Of a DNA stretch of 64,000 nucleotides, positions 38,164-47,049 are shown piece after piece. The stretch's first letter is position 1, and every line of letters starts with the position of its first letter. The stretch is taken from contig JBFWQE010000009.1 of NCBI GenBank assembly GCA_050249615.1, positions 5,448-69,447 of the forward strand, written 5' to 3'. Source of the DNA: VFZN01 sp050249615 (GTDB taxonomy: Bacteria; Acidobacteriota; Vicinamibacteria; Vicinamibacterales; UBA2999). Position numbers and translations under genes: made by a program. The notes beneath the pieces were generated by a model. The model ran no database searches, was not told where the DNA came from, and was given only the letters and a program-made list of their open reading frames with translations.

Positions 38164-39698
38164 GCCAGCTCCCGTTCGACGATCCCCCGGGCCGCGCGGC
38201 GCCTCGGCCGCCCCACCCCAGGCAGACGACTCAACCCGGGGCTCCAACCCCGGCGCCCCGGGCAGTTCCCTCCGCGCCAACTGTTCCATCTGCGCCATCT
38301 GCGTCATCTGCGCCATCTGCGCCATCTGCGTCATCTGCGTCATCTGCGTCATCTGCGGCCCCATCCGCGTCCCGGCGTCGCATCCTCTCGGTGTCCGAGT
38401 TGTCGGCCCGCCTGCGCGGCGTGCTCGAATCGGAGTTCGCCGACGTGTGGGTGGAGGGCGAGATCTCGAACGGCCGCGCCTGGAACTCCGGGCACTTCTA
38501 CTTCACGCTGAAGGACGCGGGTGCCCAGGTGAAGGGCGTCGTCTTCCGCTCGGCGCTCCGGCTGCTCAAGTTCCGCCCCGAGGACGGCCTGCACGTGGTG
38601 GCCCGCGGGCGGATCAGCGTCTACGAGCCGAAGGGCGAGTACCAGCTGGTGTGCGAGCACATGGAGCCGCAGGGGTACGGCCCGTTGCAGCTGGCCTTCG
38701 AGCAGCTGAAGAAGAAGTTGTCCGCCGAGGGATTGTTCGACGAGGCGCGCAAGCGTCCGCTTCCCGCGCTGCCCCGCCGCATCGGCATCGTCACCTCCAT
38801 CGATGGCGCGGCGCTTCGGGACATCGTGCGCGTGCTGCGCCGTCGCTACCCGAACGCGCACCTCGTCATCTCGCCCACCCGCGTGCAGGGCGAGGGCGCG
38901 GCGGGCGACATCGCCCGCGCCCTGCGACTGGCTCACCGCATCGAGGGCGTGGACGTGATCATCGTCGGCCGCGGGGGCGGATCACTCGAGGACCTCTGGG
39001 CCTTCAACGAGGAGGCCGTGGCGCGGGCCATCGCCGCCTCCCCGGTCCCCGTGATCTCCGCCGTCGGCCATGAGACCGACTTCACGATTGCCGACTTCGC
39101 CGCGGACCTGCGCGCGCCCACGCCGTCGGCGGCGGCCGAACTGGTGGTGCGGAAGAAGGACGAGTTCCAGGCGCACATCGATCGGCTCGCGCACCGGCTG
39201 GACGGTGCGGTGCATGGGCGCCTGCGCCGGCTCGAGTCGCGGCTGAACGGCCTGCTGGCGCGCCCGGGGTACGCGGGCCTGCCGGGGCGGCTCGCGTGGC
39301 GGGCGCGCCACCTCTCGGATCTCTCCGCCAGTCTCTCGGCGGAGGCGCGCGACGGCCTCGAACGCCGCCGGCGGCGGGTGGAAACGCTGCGCCGCGGCCT
39401 CTCGCAGTTCGATCCGCGCCATCGCCTCGGCAAGGTTCGCGCGACCCTGATTGCCGAGCGGGGACGGCTGGACGCCGCGATGGCCCTCCGGCTGCACCGG
39501 ATGCAGTCGCGCTTCAAGGCCACGGCCGCCGGGCTGAGCGGGCTCAGCCCGCTGGCGGTCCTCGGGCGCGGCTACGCCGTCTGCTGGGACGCCGACCGGA
39601 AGAGGGTCCTGCGCGATGCCGCCACGGTGCGGGCCGGCGAGGCCATCCGCGTGACGCTGGAACGCGGCGAGATCAGCGCGCGCGTCACGGAACCGTAG
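38160..39698 (+). CDS. xseA: Exodeoxyribonuclease VII large subunit with repeat-encoded N-terminal extension
   Basis: 512 residues. The OB-fold starts near residue 75 (ILSVSELSARLRGVLESEFADVWVEGE), and the catalytic region includes GIVTSIDGAALRDI, IIVGRGGGSLEDLWAFNEE, and SAVGHETDFTIADFAADLRAPTPSAAAE. It degrades single-stranded DNA with XseB. The first 72 residues are Pro/Ala/Ser-rich and absent from typical XseA; residues 43-66 (PSASSAPS-type) are encoded by a CATCTGCGN nonamer repeat. ATGA overlap with ymdB. Confidence 0.95.
   Translation: MSQLPFDDPPGRAAPRPPHPRQTTQPGAPTPAPRAVPSAPTVPSAPSASSAPSAPSASSASSASSAAPSASRRRILSVSELSARLRGVLESEFADVWVEGEISNGRAWNSGHFYFTLKDAGAQVKGVVFRSALRLLKFRPEDGLHVVARGRISVYEPKGEYQLVCEHMEPQGYGPLQLAFEQLKKKLSAEGLFDEARKRPLPALPRRIGIVTSIDGAALRDIVRVLRRRYPNAHLVISPTRVQGEGAAGDIARALRLAHRIEGVDVIIVGRGGGSLEDLWAFNEEAVARAIAASPVPVISAVGHETDFTIADFAADLRAPTPSAAAELVVRKKDEFQAHIDRLAHRLDGAVHGRLRRLESRLNGLLARPGYAGLPGRLAWRARHLSDLSASLSAEARDGLERRRRRVETLRRGLSQFDPRHRLGKVRATLIAERGRLDAAMALRLHRMQSRFKATAAGLSGLSPLAVLGRGYAVCWDADRKRVLRDAATVRAGEAIRVTLERGEISARVTEP
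38287..38358. repeat. 9-bp tandem repeat (CATCTGCGN), 8 units, inside xseA
   Basis: Eight exact-period units CATCTGCGC/T/G encoding a Ser/Ala/Pro run in the N-terminal extension. Same DNA word as at 10169-10294 in a membrane-protein gene, where it is read on the other strand. Confidence 0.95.
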
Positions 39699-39737
39699 CG
39701 CCGCGGCACACGCGCTACAATCGATCGCGCGTCCGCT

Positions 39738-39983
39738 ATGGATCCCACCATCAAGGATTTCGAAGCCGCCATCGCCGAGCTCGAGGGCATCGTCAAGAAG
39801 CTCGAGGAGGGCGACCTGCCGCTCGAGACCTCGCTGGCGCTCTACGAGCGAGGCGTGACGCTCTCGCGCTACTGCCACGAGCGGCTCGAGGCCGCGGAGC
39901 GTCGGATCGACGTGCTCAACGAGCGGGGCGAGGCGCGCCAGGCGTCTCCGGCCCTCGGCCTGGACCGCGACGACGAGGCCTGA
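39738..39983 (+). CDS. xseB: Exodeoxyribonuclease VII small subunit
   Basis: 81 residues. FEAAIAELEGIVKKLEEGDLPLETSLALYERGV is the XseB signature helix pair, with the YxxGxxLxxxC pattern continuing as LSRYCHERLEAAE. It bundles around the XseA C-terminal helices. A TACAAT word lies 16 bp upstream, so a secondary promoter is possible in the 39-bp gap after xseA. Confidence 0.93.
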   Translation: MDPTIKDFEAAIAELEGIVKKLEEGDLPLETSLALYERGVTLSRYCHERLEAAERRIDVLNERGEARQASPALGLDRDDEA

Positions 39984-39990
39984 CCCCGCG

Positions 39991-40941
39991 GTGAACCTGG
40001 GCGAATATCTCGAGGCGCGCCGCGCCGACGTCGAGGCGGCGCTGGCCGAGGCGCTGCCCGCGCCTCCGCGGTGCCCGCCGGTCATCTTCGACGCCATGCG
40101 CTACTCGCTGCTCGGCGGCGGCAAGCGCCTCCGGCCCATCCTCGTGCTGGCCGCGTGCGAGGCCGTGTATCGCGGGCCGCTGCACGATGCCCTGGCGCTC
40201 GCCCTGCCGGCTGCGTGCGCGGTGGAGCTGATTCACACCTACTCGCTCATCCACGACGACCTGCCGGCCATGGATGACGACTCCCTGCGCCGGGGGCGTC
40301 CCACCTCGCACGTCGTGCACGGCGAAGGCATGGCCATCCTCGCCGGAGACGGGCTGCAGGCGGAGGCCTTCGCCCTCCTCGCCCGACGGCCGGACACTCG
40401 CGAGCCGGACCTCGCATCGCGCCAGCTGCGGGCCATCCAGGTGATCGCCGAGGCCGCCGGGGCCATCGGCATGGTGGGCGGCCAGGCGATCGACCTCGAT
40501 GCCGATCCCTCGCGCCATCACCCGCGCGACGGCCGCGCCGGGCAGGGCCCGCCATCGATGGACGCGGCGGCGCTCGCCGACATGCACGCGCGCAAGACGG
40601 GCGCCCTCATCCGGGCCTCGGTCCTGGCCGGCGCGATCATGGGCGGCGCGGGCTCGCGCGTGCTCGACGCGCTCGACCGCTACGCGCGCGAGATCGGCCT
40701 TGCGTTCCAGATCGTGGACGACATCCTCGACGTCGAGGGCGCATCGGCCGACCTGGGCAAGACGGCCGGCAAGGACGCCGCATCCGGCAAGCCGACCTAC
40801 GTCTCTCTGTACGGCCTCGAGGCGTCGAAGGCGCTCGCGGCCCGGTGCCTGTCCCGTGCCGAAGCCGCCCTGGCGGAGGCGGGCCTGGCCGACACGCCGC
40901 TTGCGGGCATCGCGCGCTGGATCGTCGAGCGGCGCACATGA
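39991..40941 (+). CDS. ispA: Polyprenyl (farnesyl/geranylgeranyl) diphosphate synthase
   Basis: 316 residues. First Asp-rich motif HDDLPAMDDDSLRRGRPT, second FQIVDDILDVEG, plus GGGKRLRPIL and LAGDGLQAEAF: a short-chain trans-prenyltransferase, condensing IPP with allylic diphosphates for quinone, undecaprenol or carotenoid precursors. GTG start 7 bp after xseB; ATGA overlap with tlyA. dxs, often next in this operon, is absent here. Confidence 0.92.
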   Translation: MNLGEYLEARRADVEAALAEALPAPPRCPPVIFDAMRYSLLGGGKRLRPILVLAACEAVYRGPLHDALALALPAACAVELIHTYSLIHDDLPAMDDDSLRRGRPTSHVVHGEGMAILAGDGLQAEAFALLARRPDTREPDLASRQLRAIQVIAEAAGAIGMVGGQAIDLDADPSRHHPRDGRAGQGPPSMDAAALADMHARKTGALIRASVLAGAIMGGAGSRVLDALDRYAREIGLAFQIVDDILDVEGASADLGKTAGKDAASGKPTYVSLYGLEASKALAARCLSRAEAALAEAGLADTPLAGIARWIVERRT

Positions 40942-41687
40942 CCACGCGCATGCGGCTCGATGCCCTGCTCGTGCACAAGGGGCTGGTCGAGTCCCGGGAG
41001 AAGGCGCGCGCCCTGATCCTCGCCGGCCAGGTGGACGTCAACGGCCACGGCGCGCAGAAGGCCGGCACGATGGTGGACGTCGAAGCCGACGTGCGGGTCA
41101 TCGGCCCTGCGCATCCCTGGGCGAGCCGCGGCGGCCTCAAGCTCGCCCACGCGCTCGACGCATTCGGCCTCGACGTCACGGGAGCGCTGGCCCTCGACCT
41201 CGGCGCGTCCACGGGCGGCTTCACCGACGTGCTGCTGCAACGGGGCGCGCGCCATGTCATCGCCCTCGACGTCGGGCACGGGCAGCTGCACTGGAAGCTC
41301 CGCACCGATCCCCGCGTCACGGTCATCGAGGGCGTCAACGCCCGGCACCTCACGCGGGCGGATCTTCCGGACATCGGCCGCGGCGTCGACTTCGTGTCCA
41401 TCGACGTGTCGTTCATCTCCCTCGCGCTCATCTTCCCCGTCCTGCCGCCACTCCTGGCGCCGGGTGCCCGGATCGTGGCCCTGGTCAAGCCCCAGTTCGA
41501 GGCCGGGCGCCGTGACGTGGGCAAGAGGGGCGTGGTCTCCGACCCCGCGGTGCACGAGCGCGTCGTCGCGGAGGTGACCACGGCGGCGGCTGGGGTAGGA
41601 TTGGGCCGCCTGGCCCTGGTGGACTCGCCCATCACCGGCGCGCAGGGCAACAAGGAGTTCCTGATGCTCCTCGAGGCACGCCGGTGA
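40938..41687 (+). CDS. tlyA: TlyA-family 2'-O-methyltransferase (S4 plus FtsJ domains)
   Basis: 249 residues. Residues 1-60 form an S4 RNA-binding domain (RLDALLVHKGLVESREKARALILAGQV); then comes an FtsJ-like Rossmann fold with SAM motif ALDLGASTGGFTDVLLQRGA, a catalytic Asp/Lys region (DVSFISLALIFP, ALVKPQFEAGR) and GNKEFL at the end. It methylates rRNA riboses; some members are haemolysin-annotated. Coupled to ispA by ATGA and to nadK by GTGA overlaps. Confidence 0.93.
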   Translation: MTTRMRLDALLVHKGLVESREKARALILAGQVDVNGHGAQKAGTMVDVEADVRVIGPAHPWASRGGLKLAHALDAFGLDVTGALALDLGASTGGFTDVLLQRGARHVIALDVGHGQLHWKLRTDPRVTVIEGVNARHLTRADLPDIGRGVDFVSIDVSFISLALIFPVLPPLLAPGARIVALVKPQFEAGRRDVGKRGVVSDPAVHERVVAEVTTAAAGVGLGRLALVDSPITGAQGNKEFLMLLEARR

Positions 41688-42577
41688 AAGTCGGCATCGT
41701 CACCAAGCCGCAGCTGCCCGACGCCGACGAGACCCTCGCCGCGCTCGAAGCGTGGCTGGCCGCGCGCGGGGTGGAGGCGTGGTGGTCACCCGATGCCGCC
41801 GCCGCACTGGCGCGGGGGGTCCGCCGGGTGGTCGAACGCGAGCACATGCCCGACGAGGTGGACCTGGTGCTCGTGCTGGGCGGAGATGGCACGCTGCTCG
41901 CCATGGCCGACCGCATCGCCGCCACCGGGCGCGACATCCCCATCCTCGGCGTGAACTTCGGCTCGCTGGGCTTCCTCACCGAAATCACGAGGCCCGAGCT
42001 CTTCGCATCGCTCGAGGCCGTCGTCAGCGGACAGGCCGCGCACGACGAGCGGATGATGCTGCGCGCCGTCGTGGCCGGCGATGAGCCGTCCGACTCGGCC
42101 GGCCCCCGCACTCACGCGGGCGGGTTCGTCGCGCTCAACGATGTCGTGTTCACGCGCACCGCGCTGTCGCGCATGGTGGAGGTTTCGGTGTGGGTCGGCG
42201 ACCAGTTCCTGACGACGGTGAAGGCGGACGGCCTGATCGTCGCCAGCCCCACAGGATCCACGGCCTACAACCTCTCCGCCGGCGGGCCCATCGTCCACCC
42301 GGCGATGGACGCGCTGGTCATCACGCCTATCGCGCCCCACGCGCTGACCAACCGTCCCATTGTCATCCCCGCCGAGCGCGACGTGCGCGTCGTGGCCACG
42401 AGCACCAACGCGGGAGACGAGATCTACGTCACCTTCGACGGGCAGTCCGGCTTCCCCCTCCCTCCGGGCCGCGCGGTGACCATCTCGCGCGCCCCCCGGC
42501 CACTGCGGCTCGTGCGCGCGTCGAATCGGAGCTACTTCGAGGTGCTCCGGCAGAAGCTGCGCTGGAACGAGCGGTAG
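41684..42577 (+). CDS. nadK: NAD kinase
   Basis: 297 residues. GGDGTLLAMA is the phosphate-binding motif, followed by GVNFGSLGFLTE, KADGLIVASPTGSTAYNLSAGGPIVHP and ITPIAPHALTNRPIVIP, all diagnostic for NadK/PpnK. It phosphorylates NAD to NADP in the cytoplasm. GTG start overlapping the tlyA stop by 4 bp. It closes the operon; a heptad repeat follows. Confidence 0.96.
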   Translation: MKVGIVTKPQLPDADETLAALEAWLAARGVEAWWSPDAAAALARGVRRVVEREHMPDEVDLVLVLGGDGTLLAMADRIAATGRDIPILGVNFGSLGFLTEITRPELFASLEAVVSGQAAHDERMMLRAVVAGDEPSDSAGPRTHAGGFVALNDVVFTRTALSRMVEVSVWVGDQFLTTVKADGLIVASPTGSTAYNLSAGGPIVHPAMDALVITPIAPHALTNRPIVIPAERDVRVVATSTNAGDEIYVTFDGQSGFPLPPGRAVTISRAPRPLRLVRASNRSYFEVLRQKLRWNER

Positions 42578-42584
42578 ATCGCGT

Positions 42585-42626
42585 CGGGAGTCGGGAACCG
42601 GGAGTCGGGAGCCTGGAGTCGGGTCA
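42585..42626. repeat. CGGGAGT heptad repeat, 6 units
   Basis: CGGGAGT, CGGGAAC, CGGGAGT, CGGGAGC, CTGGAGT, CGGGTCA: period 7. It fills the gap between the converging nadK and HAD-ATPase genes and touches the latter's stop. Confidence 0.85.
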
Positions 42627-44387
42627 CGCGGTGGAGGGCTGGCGCGTGAAGGGCTCGACCGGCGGCTCGTACCGCGCGCGGATGGCCTGGCTGATGGCCT
42701 CGGCCGCGTCCCTGGCCATGTCGTCCCTCTCGCTCCAGTCCTCGATGGCGCGCACTCGGGCGGCCAGCGGCCCGTCACGGAAGACGTGCTCGATCCAACG
42801 GGAGAAGTCGTGGCGCCACAGATGCCCCTGCAGGACGGCGGGCGGCTGGCTGCCCAGCAGCGACATGAACTCCTTCATCGTCCGCGCGTGCGGCCGCGCG
42901 CGGGCCCCTTCGCCGAAGACGAAGGCCTGGGCGTCGGCAATGGGCATGTCGAGGTACTTGGAGCGGTGCCGCACGTGCTCGGTCAGCCGCGGGGCCACCG
43001 TGAATCGCACGACCTCGCCGTGCGCCTCGTCGGCGCCGGGCAGCAACGCCGCCTCCTCGGGCCCGAGACGCGCCACCATGGACTTCGGGAGGGGTCGGTC
43101 CGAGCCCGGACAGCACATCGCCGCCAGGGTCTCCGCCTCGTGGGCGTCCGTTTCACGGCGCAGGATGGCCACCGTGTCCTGGGGCAGGCGCGCATCCGGC
43201 GAGATGGTCGAGAGCCGGTAGGTCACGAGGATGTAGCCGGCCAGCTCCGGATCGATCAGGTGGTTCACGCTCCCGGGCCACAGGAAGTAGTGCGCCTCGT
43301 CCAGCAGTATCTTGTGCGGCAGGCCGGTGCGCCGGCGCAGGGTGTTCAGCAGTGGCAGGACCCCGCGCACGTAGGTCACCTTGTCGCGATGCGGCGCCTT
43401 GCTCAGGTCGATCACGACGCTGACGTCCGGGTACTCGAGCGTGCGCATCAGCTCGCGCGCGGTGGGCAGGGCATCTTCCCCACCGAGGACCACCACGCCG
43501 GGCAGGGTCCGAAGGGAGACGAAGTCGCCTTCGGGGTCCAGCACGCAGACGCAGTAGCCCTGCAGGATGAGCTGCTCGCACAGCAGCCCCGCGAGCGCCG
43601 ACTTGCCGGAGCCGGGCTCGCCGCCAATCAGGATGGTCCGCCCGCGCAGCGCCAGCCGCAATTCCGCCCCGCCCTTCCGGTGTCCGAGCAGCATCGAACG
43701 CCGCCCCATCTGGGCGGCCGACAGCCGCGTCTGGCGCGAGGCCCGCTGGATGTACTGGGCCACCGCGTCGGGCCCGCGGCCCTCGATCACCTCGTCGGCC
43801 ACGGCCTTGAGGGCCGGGCTGCCCCAGCCCACCGCGACGCCGACCTCGCACGCGTCCAGCATGTCGTGATCGTTCTCGGCGTCGCCGATGGCGATGGTGT
43901 TGTGCAGCGAGACGCGGATGGACCTCAGCGCCTCGCGCAGGCCGGTGGACTTGGCGACCGCGGGTGGCAGGATCATCAGGCGCCCGCGGTTGAAGGCCAG
44001 GACGAGCGGGAGCTGCAGCCGGTGGAGGATCTCCAGCACGGCCGCCGCGGCGCCGCCGTCGGTCTCCACGATCGACGACCCCACGACGAACGGCACGCCG
44101 CGCCGCGTCAGCTCCTCGAGGAACACCGGCGCCGGCGGATGCGACAGCACGGCACGCCGCGCGCGCGCCGGAAACTCCAGCACCGCGCCGTTCTCCCCGA
44201 CGATGGCGTCGAAGACGGCGAGGTCCCCGGCGCAGGCGTGCAAGTCGTCCAGCCGGCGGCCGGTGGCGAGCACCGTCACGATGCCGCGACGCCGCGCGTC
44301 CCCAATGGCATCCGCCACGCTCGCCGGCAGCCGGCCGTCGAACGTCAGCGTGCCGTCGAAATCCAGGGCAAAGGCCGATAGCTTCAT
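42624..44387 (-). CDS. Fusion of a HAD-IIB phosphatase and a P-loop (HerA/DUF87-like) ATPase
   Basis: 587 residues. Residues 1 to about 225 form a HAD hydrolase: motif I FALDFDGTLTFDG, TGRR, and motif IV IGDAENDHDMLDACEVGVAVG as in Cof/sucrose-phosphatase-type enzymes. Residues about 250-587 form a P-loop ATPase: Walker A IGGEPGSGKSALAG, Walker B HKILLDEAHYF, arginine-rich TYRLSTISPDAR, resembling the HerA/VirB4 DUF87 group. I know no function for this combination; a motor or sensor ATPase linked to a phosphatase is the safest reading. Adjacent UspA and CBS genes suggest a stress or energy-sensing context. No good RBS. Confidence 0.8.
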   Translation of the reverse strand: MKLSAFALDFDGTLTFDGRLPASVADAIGDARRRGIVTVLATGRRLDDLHACAGDLAVFDAIVGENGAVLEFPARARRAVLSHPPAPVFLEELTRRGVPFVVGSSIVETDGGAAAAVLEILHRLQLPLVLAFNRGRLMILPPAVAKSTGLREALRSIRVSLHNTIAIGDAENDHDMLDACEVGVAVGWGSPALKAVADEVIEGRGPDAVAQYIQRASRQTRLSAAQMGRRSMLLGHRKGGAELRLALRGRTILIGGEPGSGKSALAGLLCEQLILQGYCVCVLDPEGDFVSLRTLPGVVVLGGEDALPTARELMRTLEYPDVSVVIDLSKAPHRDKVTYVRGVLPLLNTLRRRTGLPHKILLDEAHYFLWPGSVNHLIDPELAGYILVTYRLSTISPDARLPQDTVAILRRETDAHEAETLAAMCCPGSDRPLPKSMVARLGPEEAALLPGADEAHGEVVRFTVAPRLTEHVRHRSKYLDMPIADAQAFVFGEGARARPHARTMKEFMSLLGSQPPAVLQGHLWRHDFSRWIEHVFRDGPLAARVRAIEDWSERDDMARDAAEAISQAIRARYEPPVEPFTRQPSTA

Positions 44388-44407
44388 CGGACCGCCTCTG
44401 CGGCGCC

Positions 44408-44902
44408 TCAGACCGGCCTGACCGGCGCGAGCGTGTCGGGCTGGACGAAGTCGCGCTCGGTGGCGCGAACGGTCAGCACCGGGCAGGGCGCCCGCCGCAC
44501 GACGCGTTCGGCGACGCTGCCCATCAGCAGGTGCTCGAGCGCGCCGCGTCCGTGCGTGCCCATGACGATCAGATCGATGTGGTTGGCACGCGCGTACTCG
44601 AGAATGTCGGCAGCGGCGGATGGCGCCTGCCTCACCACGTCGACCACCTTCAGCGAGGTGCGGTCGTCGTCGGTCAAGGCCTCTGCCATCTGGCGCCGCC
44701 CGACCTCCAGCAGTCCCGCTTCCACCTGCTGCACCGCGGGCATTGGCACTTCGGCACCACCGGGAAGCATCACGCTCTCCACCGAGTGGAGCACGTGCAG
44801 CACGGCGCCGAACTGGCGGGCGAGATGCCGCCCGTACACCAGGGCCAGCTCCGAAGGTGGGCCGAAATCCGTCGGGACCAGAATGCTGTTGAGCGCGATC
44901 AT
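44408..44902 (-). CDS. Universal stress protein, single-domain
   Basis: 164 residues. NSILVPTDFGPPSELALVYG opens the Rossmann-like fold and IVMGTHGRGALEHLLMGSVAERVVRRAPCPVLTVR carries the complete ATP signature G-2x-G-9x-G-S. ATG 44902 with RBS GGAGGACAAACC. It precedes the HAD-ATPase gene by 20 bp on the same strand, so the two are probably cotranscribed. Confidence 0.92.
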   Translation of the reverse strand: MIALNSILVPTDFGPPSELALVYGRHLARQFGAVLHVLHSVESVMLPGGAEVPMPAVQQVEAGLLEVGRRQMAEALTDDDRTSLKVVDVVRQAPSAAADILEYARANHIDLIVMGTHGRGALEHLLMGSVAERVVRRAPCPVLTVRATERDFVQPDTLAPVRPV

Positions 44903-45025
44903 GGTTTGTCCTCCTGCACGCCGGCCCTGCGGTGGGCCGGCGACTGACGGCAAACCGGCGCGCCGGATTCCGCGGCTGCCGGATTCCCGTCCGAGTGTGC
45001 CGGACCGGTGCCGAGGCCGATCCGG

Positions 45026-45481
45026 CTACCAGCCTCCGCCCGAGCCGTGCTGCTTGCGGTGCGGAACCCGCTTCTTCAGGATCGGCCGGGCCGCCCGCTT
45101 GGGCTGCCGGCCCGCGCCCTGGCCCACCAGATCGAGCAGGTCACTGACGGTCACGATGCCCATGACCTTGCCGCGCTGCACCACGACGAGCGACCCGATC
45201 GCCCGTCCCCGCATGACGTTCGCGGCCCGGCTCGTGAGCGCATTGGGGCCGACGGTCACCACGTGCGTCTGCATCACGTCTTCGACGTTCTTCCCCCCAC
45301 GGCGCCCCGTCGTGACCGATTCGGGCAGGTCGCGCGCCGACACCACGCCCTGGAGCACACCGTTGTCCATCACCACCAGGTGATGAATGCCTTTCGAGCG
45401 CATGAGCTGCGCGGCCATCGCCGCAGGGGTCTGCGGCTCCACGGTCGCAACATTCTCGCTCATTACCTCAAATACCCTCAT
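45026..45481 (-). CDS. Tandem CBS-domain protein
   Basis: 151 residues: two CBS motifs (VFEVMSENVATVEPQTPAAMAAQLM, HHLVVMDNGVLQGVVSARDL and VEDVMQTHVVTVGPNALTSRAANVM, GSLVVVQRGKVMGIVTVSDLLDLV) and a basic C-terminal tail (RAARPILKKRVPHRKQ). Binds adenine nucleotides in related proteins, acting as an energy sensor. RBS GGGAGGC precedes ATG 45481. Lies just upstream of the UspA gene, same strand. The 122-bp gap to UspA holds no gene. Confidence 0.9.
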   Translation of the reverse strand: MRVFEVMSENVATVEPQTPAAMAAQLMRSKGIHHLVVMDNGVLQGVVSARDLPESVTTGRRGGKNVEDVMQTHVVTVGPNALTSRAANVMRGRAIGSLVVVQRGKVMGIVTVSDLLDLVGQGAGRQPKRAARPILKKRVPHRKQHGSGGGW

Positions 45482-45562
45482 ATCTGCCTCCCTGGCGTGC
45501 CGCGCCATCCACGATCGAAAGTGCAAACCGGTTGCCAGTCCGGACCAGGTTGATCCATTCGC

Positions 45563-46600
45563 CTAGCGAGAACGGCGGCGCTCCCGGAAGTACCGGACCT
45601 GCCACTCGTGCACGTTACGGTTGTGCTCGGCCAGCGTGTCGGCAAAGACGTGCGAGCCATCGTTCCGGCTCACGAAGTACAGGTGGCGCACGTCGGCCGG
45701 TCGGATCGCGGCCTCGATGGAGGCCAGGCCCGGTGACGCGATCGGTCCCGGGGGCAGGCCCGCGTACCGGTACGTGTTGTAGGGTGAGTCGAACTGCAGG
45801 TCGGCCCGCGAGAGGTTGCCGTCGTATCGGCCGGCCAGCCGGAGGGCATAGATGACCGTGGGATCGGCCTGCATGCCCATGCCGATGGCCAGGCGGTTGC
45901 GGTACACGGCGGCGACCAGGGGCCGCTCCTCGGCGCGCGCAGTCTCCTTCTCCACCAGGGAGGCCAGCGTCACGACCTGGCGCGTGGTCAAGCCGGCGGC
46001 AGCGGCCTCGGCCTGCAGGCCCTCCGAATACAGCTTGCGGAAGAGCCCCACCATCTGTGCCACCAGCTCGTCGGCCGTGGTTCCCCTGGGCAACGCATAG
46101 GTCTCGGGAAACAGGTAGCCCTCGAGGTCGCGCGCGTCAGGATCGAGATCCGCGATGAGCGCGCGGTTCTTCGCGGCCCGCTCGAACTCGGCGGCCGGCC
46201 CGAACCCGCGCTCCTCGAATACGGCCGCTATGTCCGCGATGATGAGCCCCTCGCGGAACGTGACCAGCCGCTTGTAGACGTCCCCGCGCGCGATGCGATC
46301 GATGACCTCGACAGCGCTCGACGCCCGATCGAAGCGGTACTCGCCCGCCTTCAGGTCGCGAGCCCGGCCTGTCAGCCACAGCGCGACGCGGAAGGTGTTC
46401 GCGTCGCGCACGACGCCGGCCTCCGCCAGCCGGGCGCCGACGCCGCCCGCACCCGTGCCCGGTGGGATGTCCACGAACTGCTCAGGGCCTTCGAAGCCTT
46501 GAAACGGTTCGTGCACGCGCGTGTACGCCACCCACGCAACACCGGCCGCGGCCAGGCCCAGGACTATGGCGAGAATCAACAGCCCCTTGACGACGCGCAT
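45563..46600 (-). CDS. mltG: Endolytic murein transglycosylase MltG
   Basis: 345 residues. A single N-terminal TM helix (KGLLILAIVLGLAAAGVAW) anchors a periplasmic LysM-like region and a YceG catalytic domain: VVTLASLVEKETARAEERPLVAAVYRNRL carries the catalytic Glu, and YNTYRYAGLPPGPIASPGLASIEAA is the family signature. It cuts nascent peptidoglycan and sets glycan length. Start 3 bp after the ruvX stop. Confidence 0.95.
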   Translation of the reverse strand: MRVVKGLLILAIVLGLAAAGVAWVAYTRVHEPFQGFEGPEQFVDIPPGTGAGGVGARLAEAGVVRDANTFRVALWLTGRARDLKAGEYRFDRASSAVEVIDRIARGDVYKRLVTFREGLIIADIAAVFEERGFGPAAEFERAAKNRALIADLDPDARDLEGYLFPETYALPRGTTADELVAQMVGLFRKLYSEGLQAEAAAAGLTTRQVVTLASLVEKETARAEERPLVAAVYRNRLAIGMGMQADPTVIYALRLAGRYDGNLSRADLQFDSPYNTYRYAGLPPGPIASPGLASIEAAIRPADVRHLYFVSRNDGSHVFADTLAEHNRNVHEWQVRYFRERRRSR

Positions 46601-46603
46601 GGC

Positions 46604-47035
46604 TCAGGATCGATGGTCGAGGAAGTCCTGCAGGACGACCGCGGCAGCGGCGGCATCGAGCTTCTTCTTGCGCACGCGCCAGTCGCGATGGCCGCGTTCG
46701 GTCAGCCGCCGCTCGGCCTCGTGGCTCGACAACCGCTCGTCCTGCAGGACGACGCGCACCGTGGTCCGCGCCTCGAGGGCGCGCGCAAACGCTTCGACGC
46801 GCGGGGTCTGATCGGTGGGCGTACCGTCGAGGCGACGAGGCCAGCCGACCACCACCACGTCGAGCCCCTCGTCTTCCCGCTGAAGGCCGTCGATCGTCTC
46901 GACGATCAGCCGCAGCGTGTCCCCCTCCGACGATGGTCGCTCGACCAGCCGCCACGGCGAGGCCAGCGTGCCGGTGGCGTCGCTCAGCGCAAGGCCAATC
47001 CGGCGCGCGCCGTAGTCGATGCCGAGCGCCCGCAC
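46604..47035 (-). CDS. ruvX: Holliday junction resolvase-like RuvX (YqgF)
   Basis: 143 residues. ALGIDYGARRIGLALSD, VVVGWPRRLDGT, QDERLSSHEAER and KLDAAAAAVVLQDFLD are the RNase H-fold motifs of YqgF, involved in 16S rRNA maturation or recombination. GTG start with a TATACT box 6 bp upstream and no RBS (leaderless candidate). Operon with mltG. Confidence 0.94.
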   Translation of the reverse strand: MRALGIDYGARRIGLALSDATGTLASPWRLVERPSSEGDTLRLIVETIDGLQREDEGLDVVVVGWPRRLDGTPTDQTPRVEAFARALEARTTVRVVLQDERLSSHEAERRLTERGHRDWRVRKKKLDAAAAAVVLQDFLDHRS

Positions 47036-47041
47036 CCCGCC

Positions 47042-47049
47042 AGTATAAG
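47042..47049. promoter_or_regulatory. Back-to-back -10 boxes of ruvX and the phosphatase-like gene
   Basis: In AGTATAAG the minus strand reads TATACT (6 bp from the ruvX GTG), while the plus strand reads TATAAG (9 bp from a possible GTG start at 47059 of the opposite gene). Two genes, 14 bp apart, would share one melted segment. Confidence 0.45.

Noticed and set aside
36295..38364. A 689-codon minus-strand frame starting in a Met-Thr-Gln repeat
   Set aside because: It is antisense to hsp20, ymdB and xseA, and its start is the other strand of the CATCTGCGN repeat. Only its last part belongs to the broken cytochrome c.
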